Shown: piece by piece, positions 31,758 to 40,362 of the stretch
Position numbering within the stretch: position 1 is the stretch's first letter
How the letters are laid out: each line of letters starts with the position of its first letter
Source of the DNA: Clostridia bacterium
Lineage (GTDB): Bacteria; Bacillota; Clostridia; Oscillospirales; Acutalibacteraceae
Length of the DNA stretch: 48,978 bases
Direction of reading: 5' to 3'
Assembly: GCA_017450005.1 (NCBI GenBank)
Contig: JAFSYM010000021.1
Span: 1 to 48,978 of the forward strand
The notes under the pieces: generated by a model
Databases searched by the model: none
Seen by the model: only the letters and a program-made list of their open reading frames with translations
Told to the model about the DNA's origin: nothing
Position numbers and translations under genes: made by a program

Positions 31758-32972
31758 TCAGTACCACAGCCAGCCGAAAAGGAAAATGCGGATGAGCCAC
31801 TGCCACCAGCTATACTGTACAGTGACGGTGCAGGCTGCGGTTTCGGAGAAGCCGTATTTATCGGCCGCGGTGACGGTGATGTGCGCCGTGCCGGGTTTGT
31901 TCGTCGTGACGACGCCGTTTTCATCCACCGCCGCAACGTCGGGATTGTCGGACACATACGTCAGCTTGCACGGCTCGCCGGTCGTCGACACTTCGCTTTC
32001 CAACCGGAACGTCGTCTTCGCAAACGCCGTGCGCCGCGGCTCTGTAGTCACCGTAATCTGCGGCTTTTCGAGCACGACGGTATACGTGTTGTCGATCGTG
32101 CCGTAGGTACTGTTGACCAGCTCGATCTGCGTGCCGTTTTCAATCGTGTCACCGAGCACATTTATCCGCGCGTCGCCGTCCACGGACACATAGTCGCCCA
32201 GCGTCTCCTTCGTCACGCCCCACGGCAGATACACGTTCAATGCCTCGTCGATTTTCACCTTGTCGGAAATTAGATGCGATTCGTCGATGAACGCAAAGTC
32301 GTCGTCCGTCAGAATTTGATTTCGATAGTTCCAGACAAGGTAAGCGTTATATATATTGCTGTTTTGATACAGTCTGATACAGCATTCCCGAAACGCTGTC
32401 AGATCTACATCTGTAACATTTTTACCGACTATAATTGTTGCTGAAACCAAGACAGGGACCGTTTGTCCGTCAATTTCAATTTCGCGTTCAAATGGTGGAA
32501 CCGAAAATGCATCCGATTCAATTGCTCGAACATTTTTTCCGACACAATACGTTGAGGGCGCCCTTCCGTTTTCAAAACAACTGTCGGCTTCGCCTGTATA
32601 TGACCAGAAGAAAGCGTGAGAAGCAATTGTTGTAACCGGAACGCCATCAATCTCGTCCGGAATAACCGCGCGATCTCCAACGGCAGGATATGTTGGAGTA
32701 TATCCCTGCGATGCGCCAGTTCTTTTAAGCACCTTGAAACCCGTGATCGTGATTTCCGACCCATCCTCGGAATAATACCCGGCAAGATACGGATGCGGCA
32801 GAGAGTTATAGAGTTTATCTGTTTCCGATAAGTTATCGCCGTAGTTCGGGTCGTCCTCTAATTCTTCGTAGAAGTATTCAGCGTAAACCGGAAACGAAGA
32901 ACAGACCAGCAGACATGCCAGCAGAACGACAGATACAAATTTCAGAATTGCATGACCGCCGGAAGTACGCAT
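31758..32972 (-). CDS. Secreted BspA-like protein with Big-2 domain and WWQWLI...FGWLWY tail
   Basis: A 404-residue exported surface protein. The signal peptide is about residues 1-31 (FVSVVLLACLLVCSSFPVYA). A short N-terminal conserved part precedes a variable centre with LRR_5-like strands (RAVIPDEIDGVPVTTIASHA; YCVGKNVRAIESDAF; IIVGKNVTDVDLTAF). Residues about 225-310 are a conserved beta region (INVLGDTIENGTQIELVNST) and about 320-385 a bacterial Ig-like Big-2 domain (SDNPDVAAVDENGVVTTNKP). It ends YSWWQWLIRIFLFGWLWY, similar to the tail of the protein at 18865. A near-identical start and second half occur in the inverted gene at 47985, while the centres differ. ATG 32972 lies behind AAGGAGAG; its own promoter is at 33005-33033. 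Confidence 0.8.
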   Translation of the reverse strand: MRTSGGHAILKFVSVVLLACLLVCSSFPVYAEYFYEELEDDPNYGDNLSETDKLYNSLPHPYLAGYYSEDGSEITITGFKVLKRTGASQGYTPTYPAVGDRAVIPDEIDGVPVTTIASHAFFWSYTGEADSCFENGRAPSTYCVGKNVRAIESDAFSVPPFEREIEIDGQTVPVLVSATIIVGKNVTDVDLTAFRECCIRLYQNSNIYNAYLVWNYRNQILTDDDFAFIDESHLISDKVKIDEALNVYLPWGVTKETLGDYVSVDGDARINVLGDTIENGTQIELVNSTYGTIDNTYTVVLEKPQITVTTEPRRTAFAKTTFRLESEVSTTGEPCKLTYVSDNPDVAAVDENGVVTTNKPGTAHITVTAADKYGFSETAACTVTVQYSWWQWLIRIFLFGWLWY

Positions 32973-33004
32973 AGAGCATTCTCTCCTTTGTATTGTATAT
33001 ATTA

Positions 33005-33033
33005 TTTATAACAAAACATAAACGTTTTTGCAA
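33005..33033 (-). promoter_or_regulatory. Promoter of the BspA-like gene at 31758
   Basis: TTGCAA (33028-33033), a 17-base spacer and TATAAA (rc of 33005-33010) on the minus strand. The paralogue at 47985 has the same -35 and spacing. Confidence 0.65.
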
Positions 33034-33041
33034 GACACAAA

Positions 33042-33074
33042 CCAAAATCCCCGAAGCGTGCAGCCTCGGGGATT
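33042..33074 (-). terminator. Terminator after the CD1247-type gene
   Basis: On the minus strand AATCCCCGA and TCGGGGATT form a 9-bp stem with a GC-rich loop, followed by TTGG. The T-run is short, but the hairpin is strong and lies 14 bases after the stop codon. Confidence 0.65.
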
Positions 33075-33087
33075 TGTATCGTGGGTT

Positions 33088-33498
33088 TTATTCGTCGTTG
33101 TCCTCGTCGTCCTCGTCGTCTTCGTCGATCTCGAACTCCAGCGGCGTGTTGCAGTTGGGGCAGTTGATAGAGCCTTCCTCCAGGACGTCGGCGTCGACAC
33201 AGATGACTTCCTTGCAGTTGGGGCATTCGACCTCGAACACGTCATCCTCGTCGAAATAGTCGTCCTCGTCGTCGAGCTCGTCATACACGAAGGTCTCCAG
33301 CTCGTCCAGATCCTCGTCCACGGCGTCAAGCTGCTCGTTGATGAGCGCGATGCTGTCCTCCATGTCGGACGAAGTGAGCGCCAGATCGTCGAGCAGATCC
33401 ATGATGGCGTTGAACATTTTGGTTTCGGGTTTCTCCGCGTCGAGTTTCAGACCCTCTGCAAGGCCTCTGAGATACGCGGCTTTTTCGGTCAAAGTCAT
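33088..33498 (-). CDS. CD1247-type zinc-ribbon protein
   Basis: A 136-residue cytoplasmic acidic protein. The N-terminal part (MTLTEKAAYLRGLAEGLKLD, then helices to about residue 70) matches the CD1247 N-terminal domain seen in many Clostridia. Residues about 90-122 form a zinc ribbon with two CPNC knuckles (VECPNCKEVICVD and INCPNCNTPLEFE). The tail is almost entirely D and E. Function is unknown; a nucleic-acid or ribosome-linked role has been guessed for such proteins but nothing here shows it. ATG 33498 is eight bases from GGGAGG. It follows efp by 39 bases and ends the housekeeping run. Confidence 0.8.
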   Translation of the reverse strand: MTLTEKAAYLRGLAEGLKLDAEKPETKMFNAIMDLLDDLALTSSDMEDSIALINEQLDAVDEDLDELETFVYDELDDEDDYFDEDDVFEVECPNCKEVICVDADVLEEGSINCPNCNTPLEFEIDEDDEDDEDNDE

Positions 33499-33537
33499 GG
33501 CGATTGCCTCCCTTGAATCAGATTGTGCTTTGAACGC

Positions 33538-34095
33538 TTACGCGCGGCTGAGATACTCGCCCGTACGCGTGTCGATGATGATTTCCTCGCCCTCGTTGAT
33601 GAACAGCGGCACCTTGACCTCGGCGCCGGTCTCCAGCGTGGCGGGCTTGGTCGCGTTGGTGGCGGTGTTGCCGGCAAAACCGGGATCGGTCTGCGTTACG
33701 GCCAGCGTCACGGTCGTCGGCGGCTCCAGACCGAACACATTGCCCTTGTAGGACAGGATGCGGCAGATGACGTTTTCCTTCACGAAACGGAAGGAATCCG
33801 GCAGGTCGCTCTTGTTGATGGGCACCATATCGTACGTTTCGGGGTCCATGAAGTAGTACAGGTCGCCGTCGCTGTAGGAATACTCCATGTCCTTGCGCTC
33901 AATATACGCCGTGGGGAACTTGTCCGTGGGGCTGAATGTGCGCTCCACGACCGCGCCGCCGATGACGTTGCGCAGCTTGGTGCGCACGAACGCAGCGCCT
34001 TTGCCGGGCTTGACGTGCTGGAATTCGATGATCTGATACACCTGACCCTCCATCTCAAAGGTCACGCCGTTTCTGAAATCGCCTGCTGATACCAT
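33538..34095 (-). CDS. efp: Elongation factor P
   Basis: A 185-residue EF-P, which binds between the ribosomal P and E sites and relieves stalling at consecutive prolines. All three OB-type domains are present and the length is standard. Domain I has [20 protein letters not shown], with the loop Lys (in PGKGAAF) that other bacteria may modify; domain II has [20 protein letters not shown]; domain III contains [20 protein letters not shown] and ends with [15 protein letters not shown] 34095 lies behind GGAGG. No modification enzyme gene is in the window. The short gap to the CD1247-type gene downstream suggests co-transcription. Confidence 0.97.
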   Translation of the reverse strand: MVSAGDFRNGVTFEMEGQVYQIIEFQHVKPGKGAAFVRTKLRNVIGGAVVERTFSPTDKFPTAYIERKDMEYSYSDGDLYYFMDPETYDMVPINKSDLPDSFRFVKENVICRILSYKGNVFGLEPPTTVTLAVTQTDPGFAGNTATNATKPATLETGAEVKVPLFINEGEEIIIDTRTGEYLSRA

Positions 34096-34195
34096 AGTAT
34101 TATTCCTCCGAACTTGTAGTTTACAGCTTTATTTTATACTAAATACGCCTGCAATGCAAGTGCTTTTGCATTTTTCTTTACCGGGAGTGTATTTT

Positions 34196-34232
34196 TTTTA
34201 CAAAAAAGAGCGGGCAAACCGTCCGCCGGACG
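34196..34232 (-). terminator. Probable terminator after the lipoprotein gene
   Basis: On the minus strand GCGGAC and GCCCGC pair with one mismatch around GGTTT, then TCTTTTTTG follows, shortly after the stop codon at 34238. Confidence 0.55.
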
Positions 34233-34237
34233 TGCGA

Positions 34238-34723
34238 TCACGACAGATCGACGGTCTTTTCGGCGCAAAACAGCGCCTTGTCCGCGACATCCGCGTGCGC
34301 GGCAATGTAGAACGAAACCGTGCAGTCCTGCGCATGCAGCTTTTTGCCCTGCGGCATGAGCAGCGTGAGGACAAATGCATCCGTCGTGATGTCCGGCAGA
34401 ATCCGGATATCCTCCATCGGCACGGGCAGCTTATCCTTGCCGCACTGCAAAACGCCGAAATAGACGTTCTCCGGATCGCGCAGCAGCGCGTCGACCGCGT
34501 CGCTTTGGCGAAAACGCATCTCGAAGCCGTACACACTGCCGTCCTTTTGCAGCGGTACGCAAGAGACCGCCTCGTCGTCGAGCGTCGTTTCGGCTGTGAT
34601 CGGACGATCCAGATCCGCATAGGCGACTTCGGTCTCTCCGGCGTCGCCCGCAATTACGGCGGGCTCCCTGCCGCATGCGCACAGCGTCAGCAGGCACACA
34701 AGGCAAATCATTACTTTTTTCAT
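34238..34723 (-). CDS. Small lipoprotein of unknown function
   Basis: A 161-residue predicted lipoprotein: a short signal peptide with the lipobox LTLCAC (lipidated Cys near residue 17), then a soluble domain. Recognisable stretches are LDDEAVSCVPLQKDGSVYGF and VTLLMPQGKK-like strands (VLTLLMPQGKKLHAQDCTVS). The pattern suggests a single beta-rich domain outside the membrane, but I do not recognise a family. ATG 34723 lies behind GAGG and starts seven bases after the ChbG/HpnK-type deacetylase stop, so both are in one operon. A carbohydrate-linked role is only suggested by that neighbour. Confidence 0.65.
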   Translation of the reverse strand: MKKVMICLVCLLTLCACGREPAVIAGDAGETEVAYADLDRPITAETTLDDEAVSCVPLQKDGSVYGFEMRFRQSDAVDALLRDPENVYFGVLQCGKDKLPVPMEDIRILPDITTDAFVLTLLMPQGKKLHAQDCTVSFYIAAHADVADKALFCAEKTVDLS

Positions 34724-34730
34724 ACGGTCC

Positions 34731-35603
34731 TCATTTCCGTTTCATCTGCACAAGCTCGCGGAAGCTGATCATCTGCACGCCGTGATCGGCGAGATATCGG
34801 TGCGTTTCGGGATCGTTCAGCAGATCATATTCCCACACGCGGTTGCGCCACGCGCCGATGAACGATTTGATTTCGTCCGACTCGACGCACGGATGCACGA
34901 ACGTCTCCGTCACGCCGTCCGGAATATCCGTCCAGATGCGCAGAATCGTTTCGCGGTAATGCGCGTAGCTCGTGCGCAGATCCGCCGTCCAGTCCGGGAA
35001 GATCAGGTAGTCCGGCAGGATCACGCCGTAGCGGCGGCTCCAATGCCGCGGCAGCAGCGCAAACAGCCGGTAGACCGGATACGGAACGCCGCGCGGGCAC
35101 AGGCGTTTGTCGGTCGACGTAAAGTACCGGTAGGCATAGCCGTAGTCCCCGCACACGCGCAGCGCGAGCTTGGAGAAGGACAGCCGCCCGCCGTGATGGC
35201 CGTAGAGCGAGCCCATGTGGTTGTCGAGGTGCGACGGGTGCATGCCCAGCGCATGCGCAGCGTCCACCTGTGCGCGCAGCTCCGCTTCTACTTCGCTGTA
35301 CTTTGCGTTTCGCTCGACCAGCTTGCTGGTCGGCCACATGTTGCCGGTCTCGTCGACCAGCGACTGCCCGCCGGTCAGCGGCTTCCAGCGGTATTTCGGC
35401 CACTCGCTCGTCAGCGTCAGATGCACGCCGACGGCGTATTCGGGATGATCGACGGCAAACTGCACCGCTTCCTTCGCGGCGCGTGCCGGCATCATGATGG
35501 TGGATGAATGGAGACGGCCGTTCTGAAACAGCGTCTCGACCGCTTCGTTGGACGCGCGGCACAGGCCGAAATCATCCGCATTGACGATCAGGTATTTTGC
35601 CAA
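34731..35603 (-). CDS. ChbG/HpnK (YdjC-like) family carbohydrate deacetylase
   Basis: A 290-residue metal-dependent deacetylase of the YdjC-like family, which removes N-acetyl groups from small oligosaccharides such as diacetylchitobiose. Seen: KYLIVNADDFGLC at the N-terminus with the catalytic/metal Asp pair, SSTIMMPARAAKEAV, AVGVHLTLTSEWPKYRW with a metal-type His, MHPSHLDNHMGSLYGHHGG with the further His residues, and VTETFVHPCVESDEIKSF near the C-terminus. The length fits the family. I chose TTG 35603 with GGGGGGAG just upstream, since no ATG is in frame near the conserved start; the frame is open further upstream without homology. Followed closely by the lipoprotein gene. Confidence 0.85.
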   Translation of the reverse strand: MAKYLIVNADDFGLCRASNEAVETLFQNGRLHSSTIMMPARAAKEAVQFAVDHPEYAVGVHLTLTSEWPKYRWKPLTGGQSLVDETGNMWPTSKLVERNAKYSEVEAELRAQVDAAHALGMHPSHLDNHMGSLYGHHGGRLSFSKLALRVCGDYGYAYRYFTSTDKRLCPRGVPYPVYRLFALLPRHWSRRYGVILPDYLIFPDWTADLRTSYAHYRETILRIWTDIPDGVTETFVHPCVESDEIKSFIGAWRNRVWEYDLLNDPETHRYLADHGVQMISFRELVQMKRK

Positions 35604-35672
35604 ATCGCTCCCCCCGTTCTCATCTTGCCCTTTACGCACGTTTTTCAAGTAAGCCGTGCAATCATTTTGGGA

Positions 35673-35791
35673 GATGTTAGATGGTAGATAATAGATGGTA
35701 GAAAAGGGCGGGGCAATGCCCCGCACCCCATTAGAATGGGTACGGGCGCAGCCCGTCATTTTCTAAAATCTACGGTCTACAATCTAAAATC
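35673..35791. repeat. MITE-like palindromic element (about 120 bp)
   Basis: The arms GATGTTAGATGGTAGATAAT.. and the inverse of ..CTACAATCTAAAATC form 33-bp imperfect inverted repeats made of TAGAT-type units. Inside are two GC-rich hairpins (GGGGC-AAT-GCCCC and ACGGGC-GCA-GCCCGT). A fragment of the same family lies near 31528. It fills the gap between smc and the deacetylase gene. Confidence 0.75.
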
Positions 35792-35837
35792 CGAAAACTG
35801 ATACTCTCTCTTTATGTAAGAGTTGCGTAAAAAGGAC

Positions 35838-38800
35838 TTAATTCACACCCAGCCGCTTTGCCATTTCGGCGGTCTTCAGCTCCAGCAGCTTCGACACGCC
35901 TTCCTCCTGCATGGTCACGCCGTAGAGGATATCCGCCTCTTCCATCGTACCGCGGCGGTGGGTGATCAGAATGAACTGTGTATTGCACGTCATGCGGCGC
36001 GCGTACTGCGCGTAGCGCGTGACGTTGACGTCGTCAAGCGCGGCCTCGACCTCGTCGAAGACGCAGAACGGCGCAGGCGAGACCTTGAGAATTGCAAACA
36101 GCAGCGCGATGGCCGACAGACCTTTTTCGCCGCCCGAAAGCAGGTCGATATTCTGCACGTTTTTGCCCGGCGGCTGCACGCGGATGCTGATGTTGCATTC
36201 GAGCGGCATCGACGGATCGTCGAGCACAAGCTCTGCCTTGCCGCCGTCGAACAGCTCGGCGAACGTCTCGCCGAAGTATGTATTGATGCGCTTGAACTGC
36301 TCGCGGAATCGCTCGGACATTTTGCCGGTCAGGTCGCCGATGAGCGTGAGCAGCTCCTGCTTGGACTGCTCGATGTCGTTGATCTGTCCGCTCATGAACG
36401 TATAGCGCTCGGACACCTCGCGGTATTCTTCGACGGCGCCCACATTGACGCTGCCGAGCGCGCGTATCTTGTTGCGCACTTCCTGCAGCGCACGGCGCGA
36501 CGCAGTCGGGTCTTCCAGCTTGATCTCCAGCGCTTCCGCCTCGCGCAGCGTGAGCTGGTACTCGTCGTACAGCTTCATGCGCGCGCTTTCAAGCTCGCTT
36601 TCCATCGCTTCCCGACGTTCCTGCAGACGCGCCAGCTCGCCGCTGAGCTGTTCCTTTACGGCGTTCTTGTCGCGCGCCGCGGCGCGAAGCTCTGCGCTGC
36701 GCGCCTCGGAAGCGGTACGCTTTTCGGCGCACTGTTCAATTTGCGCAAGACCGTCCGCCGCCTGCGCATGCAGCGCGTCGGCCTGCGCGAGCAGCGTGTC
36801 GATCTCGGCGCGGATCGCTTCGTTTTCCGCTTCGATACGCGTGATCTCCTCGCGCATCTGCTGCAGCCGTTCCTCGCGCGTCTGCCTGGCGCGTTCAAGG
36901 GAGGCGATCGTTTCGCGCCTGGCCTCGACGTCCTTCTGGTAGGCGAGGATGGCCAGATGAATCTCCGACTCCATCGCCGCCAGACTTTCGCGCCGCGCTT
37001 CGAGCGCCTCGCGATCTCTGCCGAGCGTGCCGAGCTCGTCCTGAATGGCGTCCATCTGCCGCGTCTGCTCGGTAATCTCCACGTCAAGCGACTGCATTTG
37101 CGTTTGCAGATCGGCAATGCGCGTATCGTTGCGCGCGCGTTCGGCGCGCAGCTCGTCCAGCGCGCCGGAAACAGACGCCTCGCGATCCTCGATCAGGTGC
37201 AGATCGCCCTCTCTGCGGATATGCGTTTCCTGCGCGCGCTGCAGATCGGCGTCTGCGCCGGCAAGGTCGGCCTCGACCGCAGACAGATCCTCGGTCATCG
37301 TGCGCAGCGTCTCTTCGTCCGCGTCGTTCTGCTTTTGCAGGTCGGCTGCGGCCTTGCGCAGCTTTTCGATCTCGTTCGAGCGGCTCAGGATGCCGGCGTT
37401 CTGACCGCGGGAACCGCCCGTCATGGAACCGCCCGCGTTGATGACCTGCCCATCCAGCGTGACGATTTTGAAACTGTATTTGTATTTTCTGGCAATGGCG
37501 ATCGCGCTGTCGATGTCTTTGGCGACGGCCGTCTTGCCGATCTGATCGCGAATGACCGCGTCGTATTGTTCGTCGTACTGTACCAGCTCCTGCGCCATGG
37601 CCACAAAGCCGAGCTCTTCGTCGAGTCCGTCGACGGAAAACTCGCGCGCGCGGATTGCGCTCATCGGCAGGAACGTCGCGCGTCCGGCACGGTTTTCCTT
37701 GAGGAATTTGATTGCGCGCTTGGCGTCATTCTCGTTGTCGGTCACCAGGAACTGGATCGACGCGCCGAACGCCGTTTCGATCGCGGCGGCGTATTTGTCC
37801 TCGACGGAGATGAGCTGCGCGAGCGTGCCGTGGATGCCGCGCAGCGTGCCGCGCCGCACCTCTTTCATCACCACGCGCACGGCGCCGGAATAGCCTTCCA
37901 TATTTTTCTCAAGCTCTTCGAGCATTTTGGCGCGCGAGAGCTTCTGATGCAGATCCAGCGCACGTTCGTCGATCCGCTCGCGGATCGCGTCGGCTTTTTC
38001 GCGCCGCTTCTGTGCGCGAAGGCGATAGCCCGCGACGAAATTCTGCAGCTGCTGAATCTGCTCGTCCAGCTTTCGCAGCGCTTCGGCGCATTCTTCCTTC
38101 TCCGCGCGGATTTCCTCGAGCAGCGTACCGCGGCTCTGCACGACCGCGTCTATATTGGCGGAACGCTTGCGGATCTCCTCCACGGACGACGACGCCGTGG
38201 ATCGCGCAATGCGCGCCTCGGACAGAGCCGACGTGCGCTCGGCCAGAGCCTGCGAGAGCGCGGCCGTCCGTTGCGCGTTTTCGGTATTCTCATCGCGCAC
38301 GGCGCCGATGTCGCGGATCGCTTCGTCGAGTTGCGCCTGCCGCTGCTGCATCTGCGCCGTCAGATCGGCAATGTCTTTTTCTGTCTGCGCGATCTGCTCG
38401 TCTACCGCCTGAGCGTCGACGTCCGACTGCTCCATCTCCCGGCGGACACGCTCAATCGTCGCGCAGTTGTGTTCGATTGTATTCTGCCGCACAGCCGCGT
38501 CGCCCCGGATGCGCGCCGCCTGTTCCTCCAGTGCGGCAGCCTCGGTGCGGATGCGCTCGATCTCGACGGTCATTTCCTGCGCGGCGGCAATCACCTGTTC
38601 GGTTTCTTCTTCGATCTGCCGCAGGGCGTACTCCGTTTCGCTGTACTGCGCCTCGGCAAGCGCGATTTTCTGATCCTGTGTTTTCAGTCCCTCGCGCGAG
38701 CGCTCGATTGTATACAGCCACAGGCCGATCTCGAGCTGCTTGCGCTCGGCGGCCAGAACGATAAACTTCTGCGCTTTTTCACTCTGGATTTTCAGCGGTC

Positions 38801-39410
38801 CGACGCGGCTTTCCAGTTCGGCAAGGATGTCGCGCAGACGCACCAGATTTTCCTCGGCCTGGTCGAGTTTGCGCGTCGCGTCCTGCCGGCGGTAACGGAA
38901 TGCTGAAATACCCGCAGCCTCCTCGAGCATATCGCGCCGCTGCGCGCTGCGGGAGGAAATCATGTCCGCGACGCGTCCCTGCGAGACCATCGAGTAGCCG
39001 TCGCGGCCGAGACCCGTGTCCATGAACAGCTCGTTGATGTCGCGCAGACGCACTGTCTCGCCGTTGAGGCGGTATTCGCTCTCGCCCGAGCGGTAGTAAC
39101 GCCGGCCGATCGAAACCTCGTCCTTGTCACAGTCGGCAAGCGCGCGGTCGGTATTGTCCAGATGCAGCGTCACCTCCGCAAAGCCCTGCGGTTTGCGGAT
39201 GCGTGTGCCGCCGAAAATCACATCCTCCATGCGTGAACCGCGCAGGGTTTTGGTCGATTGCTCGCCCAGCACCCAGCGGATCGCGTCGGCAATGTTGCTC
39301 TTGCCCGAACCGTTCGGCCCGACGACGGCGGTGATGCCCTCGCCGAACTGCAGGACGGTTTTGTCCGGGAAGGATTTAAAGCCTTGCAGCTCCAATGATT
39401 TCAGAAACAT
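35838..39410 (-). CDS. smc: Chromosome segregation protein SMC
   Basis: A 1190-residue SMC ATPase, the core of the bacterial condensin that organises and separates chromosomes. The N-terminal ATPase half has FKSFPDKTVLQF and Walker A GPNGSGKSN near residue 32, with a conserved NELFMDTGLGRDGYSMVSQG. Two long coiled coils (about 170-490 and 670-1020) surround a hinge with YSGAVRVVMKE, GASIQFLVTDNENDAKRAI and GGSMTGGSRGQN. The C-terminal half has the signature LSGGEKGLSAIALLFA and Walker B FCVFDEVEAALDD near residues 1095-1140. Length is normal. ATG 39410 is 12 bases after rnc. ScpA and ScpB are not in the window, nor is ftsY, which often follows smc in Firmicutes; the operon instead meets a MITE-like element. 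Confidence 0.97.
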   Translation of the reverse strand: MFLKSLELQGFKSFPDKTVLQFGEGITAVVGPNGSGKSNIADAIRWVLGEQSTKTLRGSRMEDVIFGGTRIRKPQGFAEVTLHLDNTDRALADCDKDEVSIGRRYYRSGESEYRLNGETVRLRDINELFMDTGLGRDGYSMVSQGRVADMISSRSAQRRDMLEEAAGISAFRYRRQDATRKLDQAEENLVRLRDILAELESRVGPLKIQSEKAQKFIVLAAERKQLEIGLWLYTIERSREGLKTQDQKIALAEAQYSETEYALRQIEEETEQVIAAAQEMTVEIERIRTEAAALEEQAARIRGDAAVRQNTIEHNCATIERVRREMEQSDVDAQAVDEQIAQTEKDIADLTAQMQQRQAQLDEAIRDIGAVRDENTENAQRTAALSQALAERTSALSEARIARSTASSSVEEIRKRSANIDAVVQSRGTLLEEIRAEKEECAEALRKLDEQIQQLQNFVAGYRLRAQKRREKADAIRERIDERALDLHQKLSRAKMLEELEKNMEGYSGAVRVVMKEVRRGTLRGIHGTLAQLISVEDKYAAAIETAFGASIQFLVTDNENDAKRAIKFLKENRAGRATFLPMSAIRAREFSVDGLDEELGFVAMAQELVQYDEQYDAVIRDQIGKTAVAKDIDSAIAIARKYKYSFKIVTLDGQVINAGGSMTGGSRGQNAGILSRSNEIEKLRKAAADLQKQNDADEETLRTMTEDLSAVEADLAGADADLQRAQETHIRREGDLHLIEDREASVSGALDELRAERARNDTRIADLQTQMQSLDVEITEQTRQMDAIQDELGTLGRDREALEARRESLAAMESEIHLAILAYQKDVEARRETIASLERARQTREERLQQMREEITRIEAENEAIRAEIDTLLAQADALHAQAADGLAQIEQCAEKRTASEARSAELRAAARDKNAVKEQLSGELARLQERREAMESELESARMKLYDEYQLTLREAEALEIKLEDPTASRRALQEVRNKIRALGSVNVGAVEEYREVSERYTFMSGQINDIEQSKQELLTLIGDLTGKMSERFREQFKRINTYFGETFAELFDGGKAELVLDDPSMPLECNISIRVQPPGKNVQNIDLLSGGEKGLSAIALLFAILKVSPAPFCVFDEVEAALDDVNVTRYAQYARRMTCNTQFILITHRRGTMEEADILYGVTMQEEGVSKLLELKTAEMAKRLGVN

Positions 39411-39422
39411 AAAGGATTCCTC

Positions 39423-40109
39423 TTATAATTTGATACCCAGCAGCAGCAGCGCCTCGCGTGCCGCTTCCTGCTCGGCGATCTTCTTGCTCTTGCCGACGCC
39501 GCGCCCGATGACGTTGCTGTTCAGGCGTACCTCAACGGTGAAGCGCTTGTCGTGGTCGGGACCGCTCTCGCCCACATGGGCGTATTCCACGCACTCCTCC
39601 GGGTTGCGCTGGATGATCTCCTGCAGCTTCGTTTTGTAGTCGTGGAACGCCGCGGGCGTGCCGGCTGCTTTGCGCACATAGCGCAGCACGAACCGCCGCG
39701 CCTCTTCGATGCCGCCGTCGAGATAGATCGCCGCAATCAGCGCCTCGAACGCGTCCGCTAAGATGGACGGCCGTTCCCGTCCGCCCGTGCAAAGCTCGCC
39801 TTTGCCCAGCAGCAGATACGCTCCAAGCCCCAATTCACGCGCGAAGACGCACAGCGACTTTTCACACACCATCGCCGCGCGCAGCTTCGTCAGATCGCCC
39901 TCCGGGTACGCCTTGAACTGCGAATAGTAGTATTCCGCCGTGATGAACCCCAGTACGGAGTCGCCCAGAAATTCCAGACGCTCGTTGCTCTGGTGCTCGT
40001 TCTGCCGCTCGTTGACGTACGACGAATGCGACAGCGCCCGGTGCAGCAGTTTCGGGTCGCGGAAAGTGTATTGTATTTTCTGCTGCAATTCCTGCATTTC
40101 GCCTGTCAT
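39423..40109 (-). CDS. rnc: Ribonuclease III
   Basis: A 228-residue double-strand-specific endoribonuclease that processes rRNA precursors and regulatory RNAs. The catalytic domain has LHRALSHSSYVNE, the signature NERLEFLGDSVLGFITAEYY with metal-binding E and D, and DAFEALIAAIYLDGG with the second acidic set. The double-stranded RNA-binding domain begins near residue 155 (DYKTKLQEIIQ) and ends with GRGVGKSKKIAEQEAAREAL. I chose ATG 40109, with GGAGGAAT just upstream, over an ORF start 33 bases earlier. The stop of the acyl carrier protein gene is one base upstream, so translation is coupled. Confidence 0.96.
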   Translation of the reverse strand: MTGEMQELQQKIQYTFRDPKLLHRALSHSSYVNERQNEHQSNERLEFLGDSVLGFITAEYYYSQFKAYPEGDLTKLRAAMVCEKSLCVFARELGLGAYLLLGKGELCTGGRERPSILADAFEALIAAIYLDGGIEEARRFVLRYVRKAAGTPAAFHDYKTKLQEIIQRNPEECVEYAHVGESGPDHDKRFTVEVRLNSNVIGRGVGKSKKIAEQEAAREALLLLGIKL

Positions 40110-40110
40110 T

Positions 40111-40347
40111 TTATTCCTCCGTATGTACCGCGCGCTCGGCAAGATCCGTCAGATCCCCGATCGTGCGCAGCGCATTTGCCTCGTCGATGGTGATGTCCAT
40201 GTCGAACTCGTCCTCCACGGCCATCACCAGATCTGCAATATCCATATCGTCCGCGCCGATTTCGGCAAACAGCGTGTCTTCCGACAGTTCCTCTTCGTCC
40301 ATCTGAAAATGCTCTGCCACCAGCGTAATAATTGTATCCAGTACCAT
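40111..40347 (-). CDS. Acyl carrier protein-like protein lacking the phosphopantetheine serine
   Basis: A 78-residue four-helix protein with the fold and acidic helix II of acyl carrier protein: LVAEHFQMDEEELSEDTLFA, then IGADDMDIADLVMAVEDEFD and ITIDEANALRTIGDLTDLAE. In holo-ACP the 4'-phosphopantetheine arm is attached to Ser of the DSL motif (GADSLD). Here the bases give GAC GAT ATG, so the motif is GADDMD and the serine is Asp. The protein cannot carry an acyl group by the known route. The context trmFO-acp-rnc-smc corresponds to where acpP sits before rnc in many Firmicutes. ATG 40347 follows AAGGAG. It may be a structural partner or regulator while a second ACP elsewhere serves fatty-acid synthesis. 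Confidence 0.85.
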   Translation of the reverse strand: MVLDTIITLVAEHFQMDEEELSEDTLFAEIGADDMDIADLVMAVEDEFDMDITIDEANALRTIGDLTDLAERAVHTEE

Positions 40348-40362
40348 ATCTTTCTCCTTACT

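Noticed and set aside
35823..38906. A 1027-codon plus-strand frame opposite smc
   Set aside because: It mirrors the codon structure of smc on the other strand, has no ribosome site and no recognisable domain; smc is certain.
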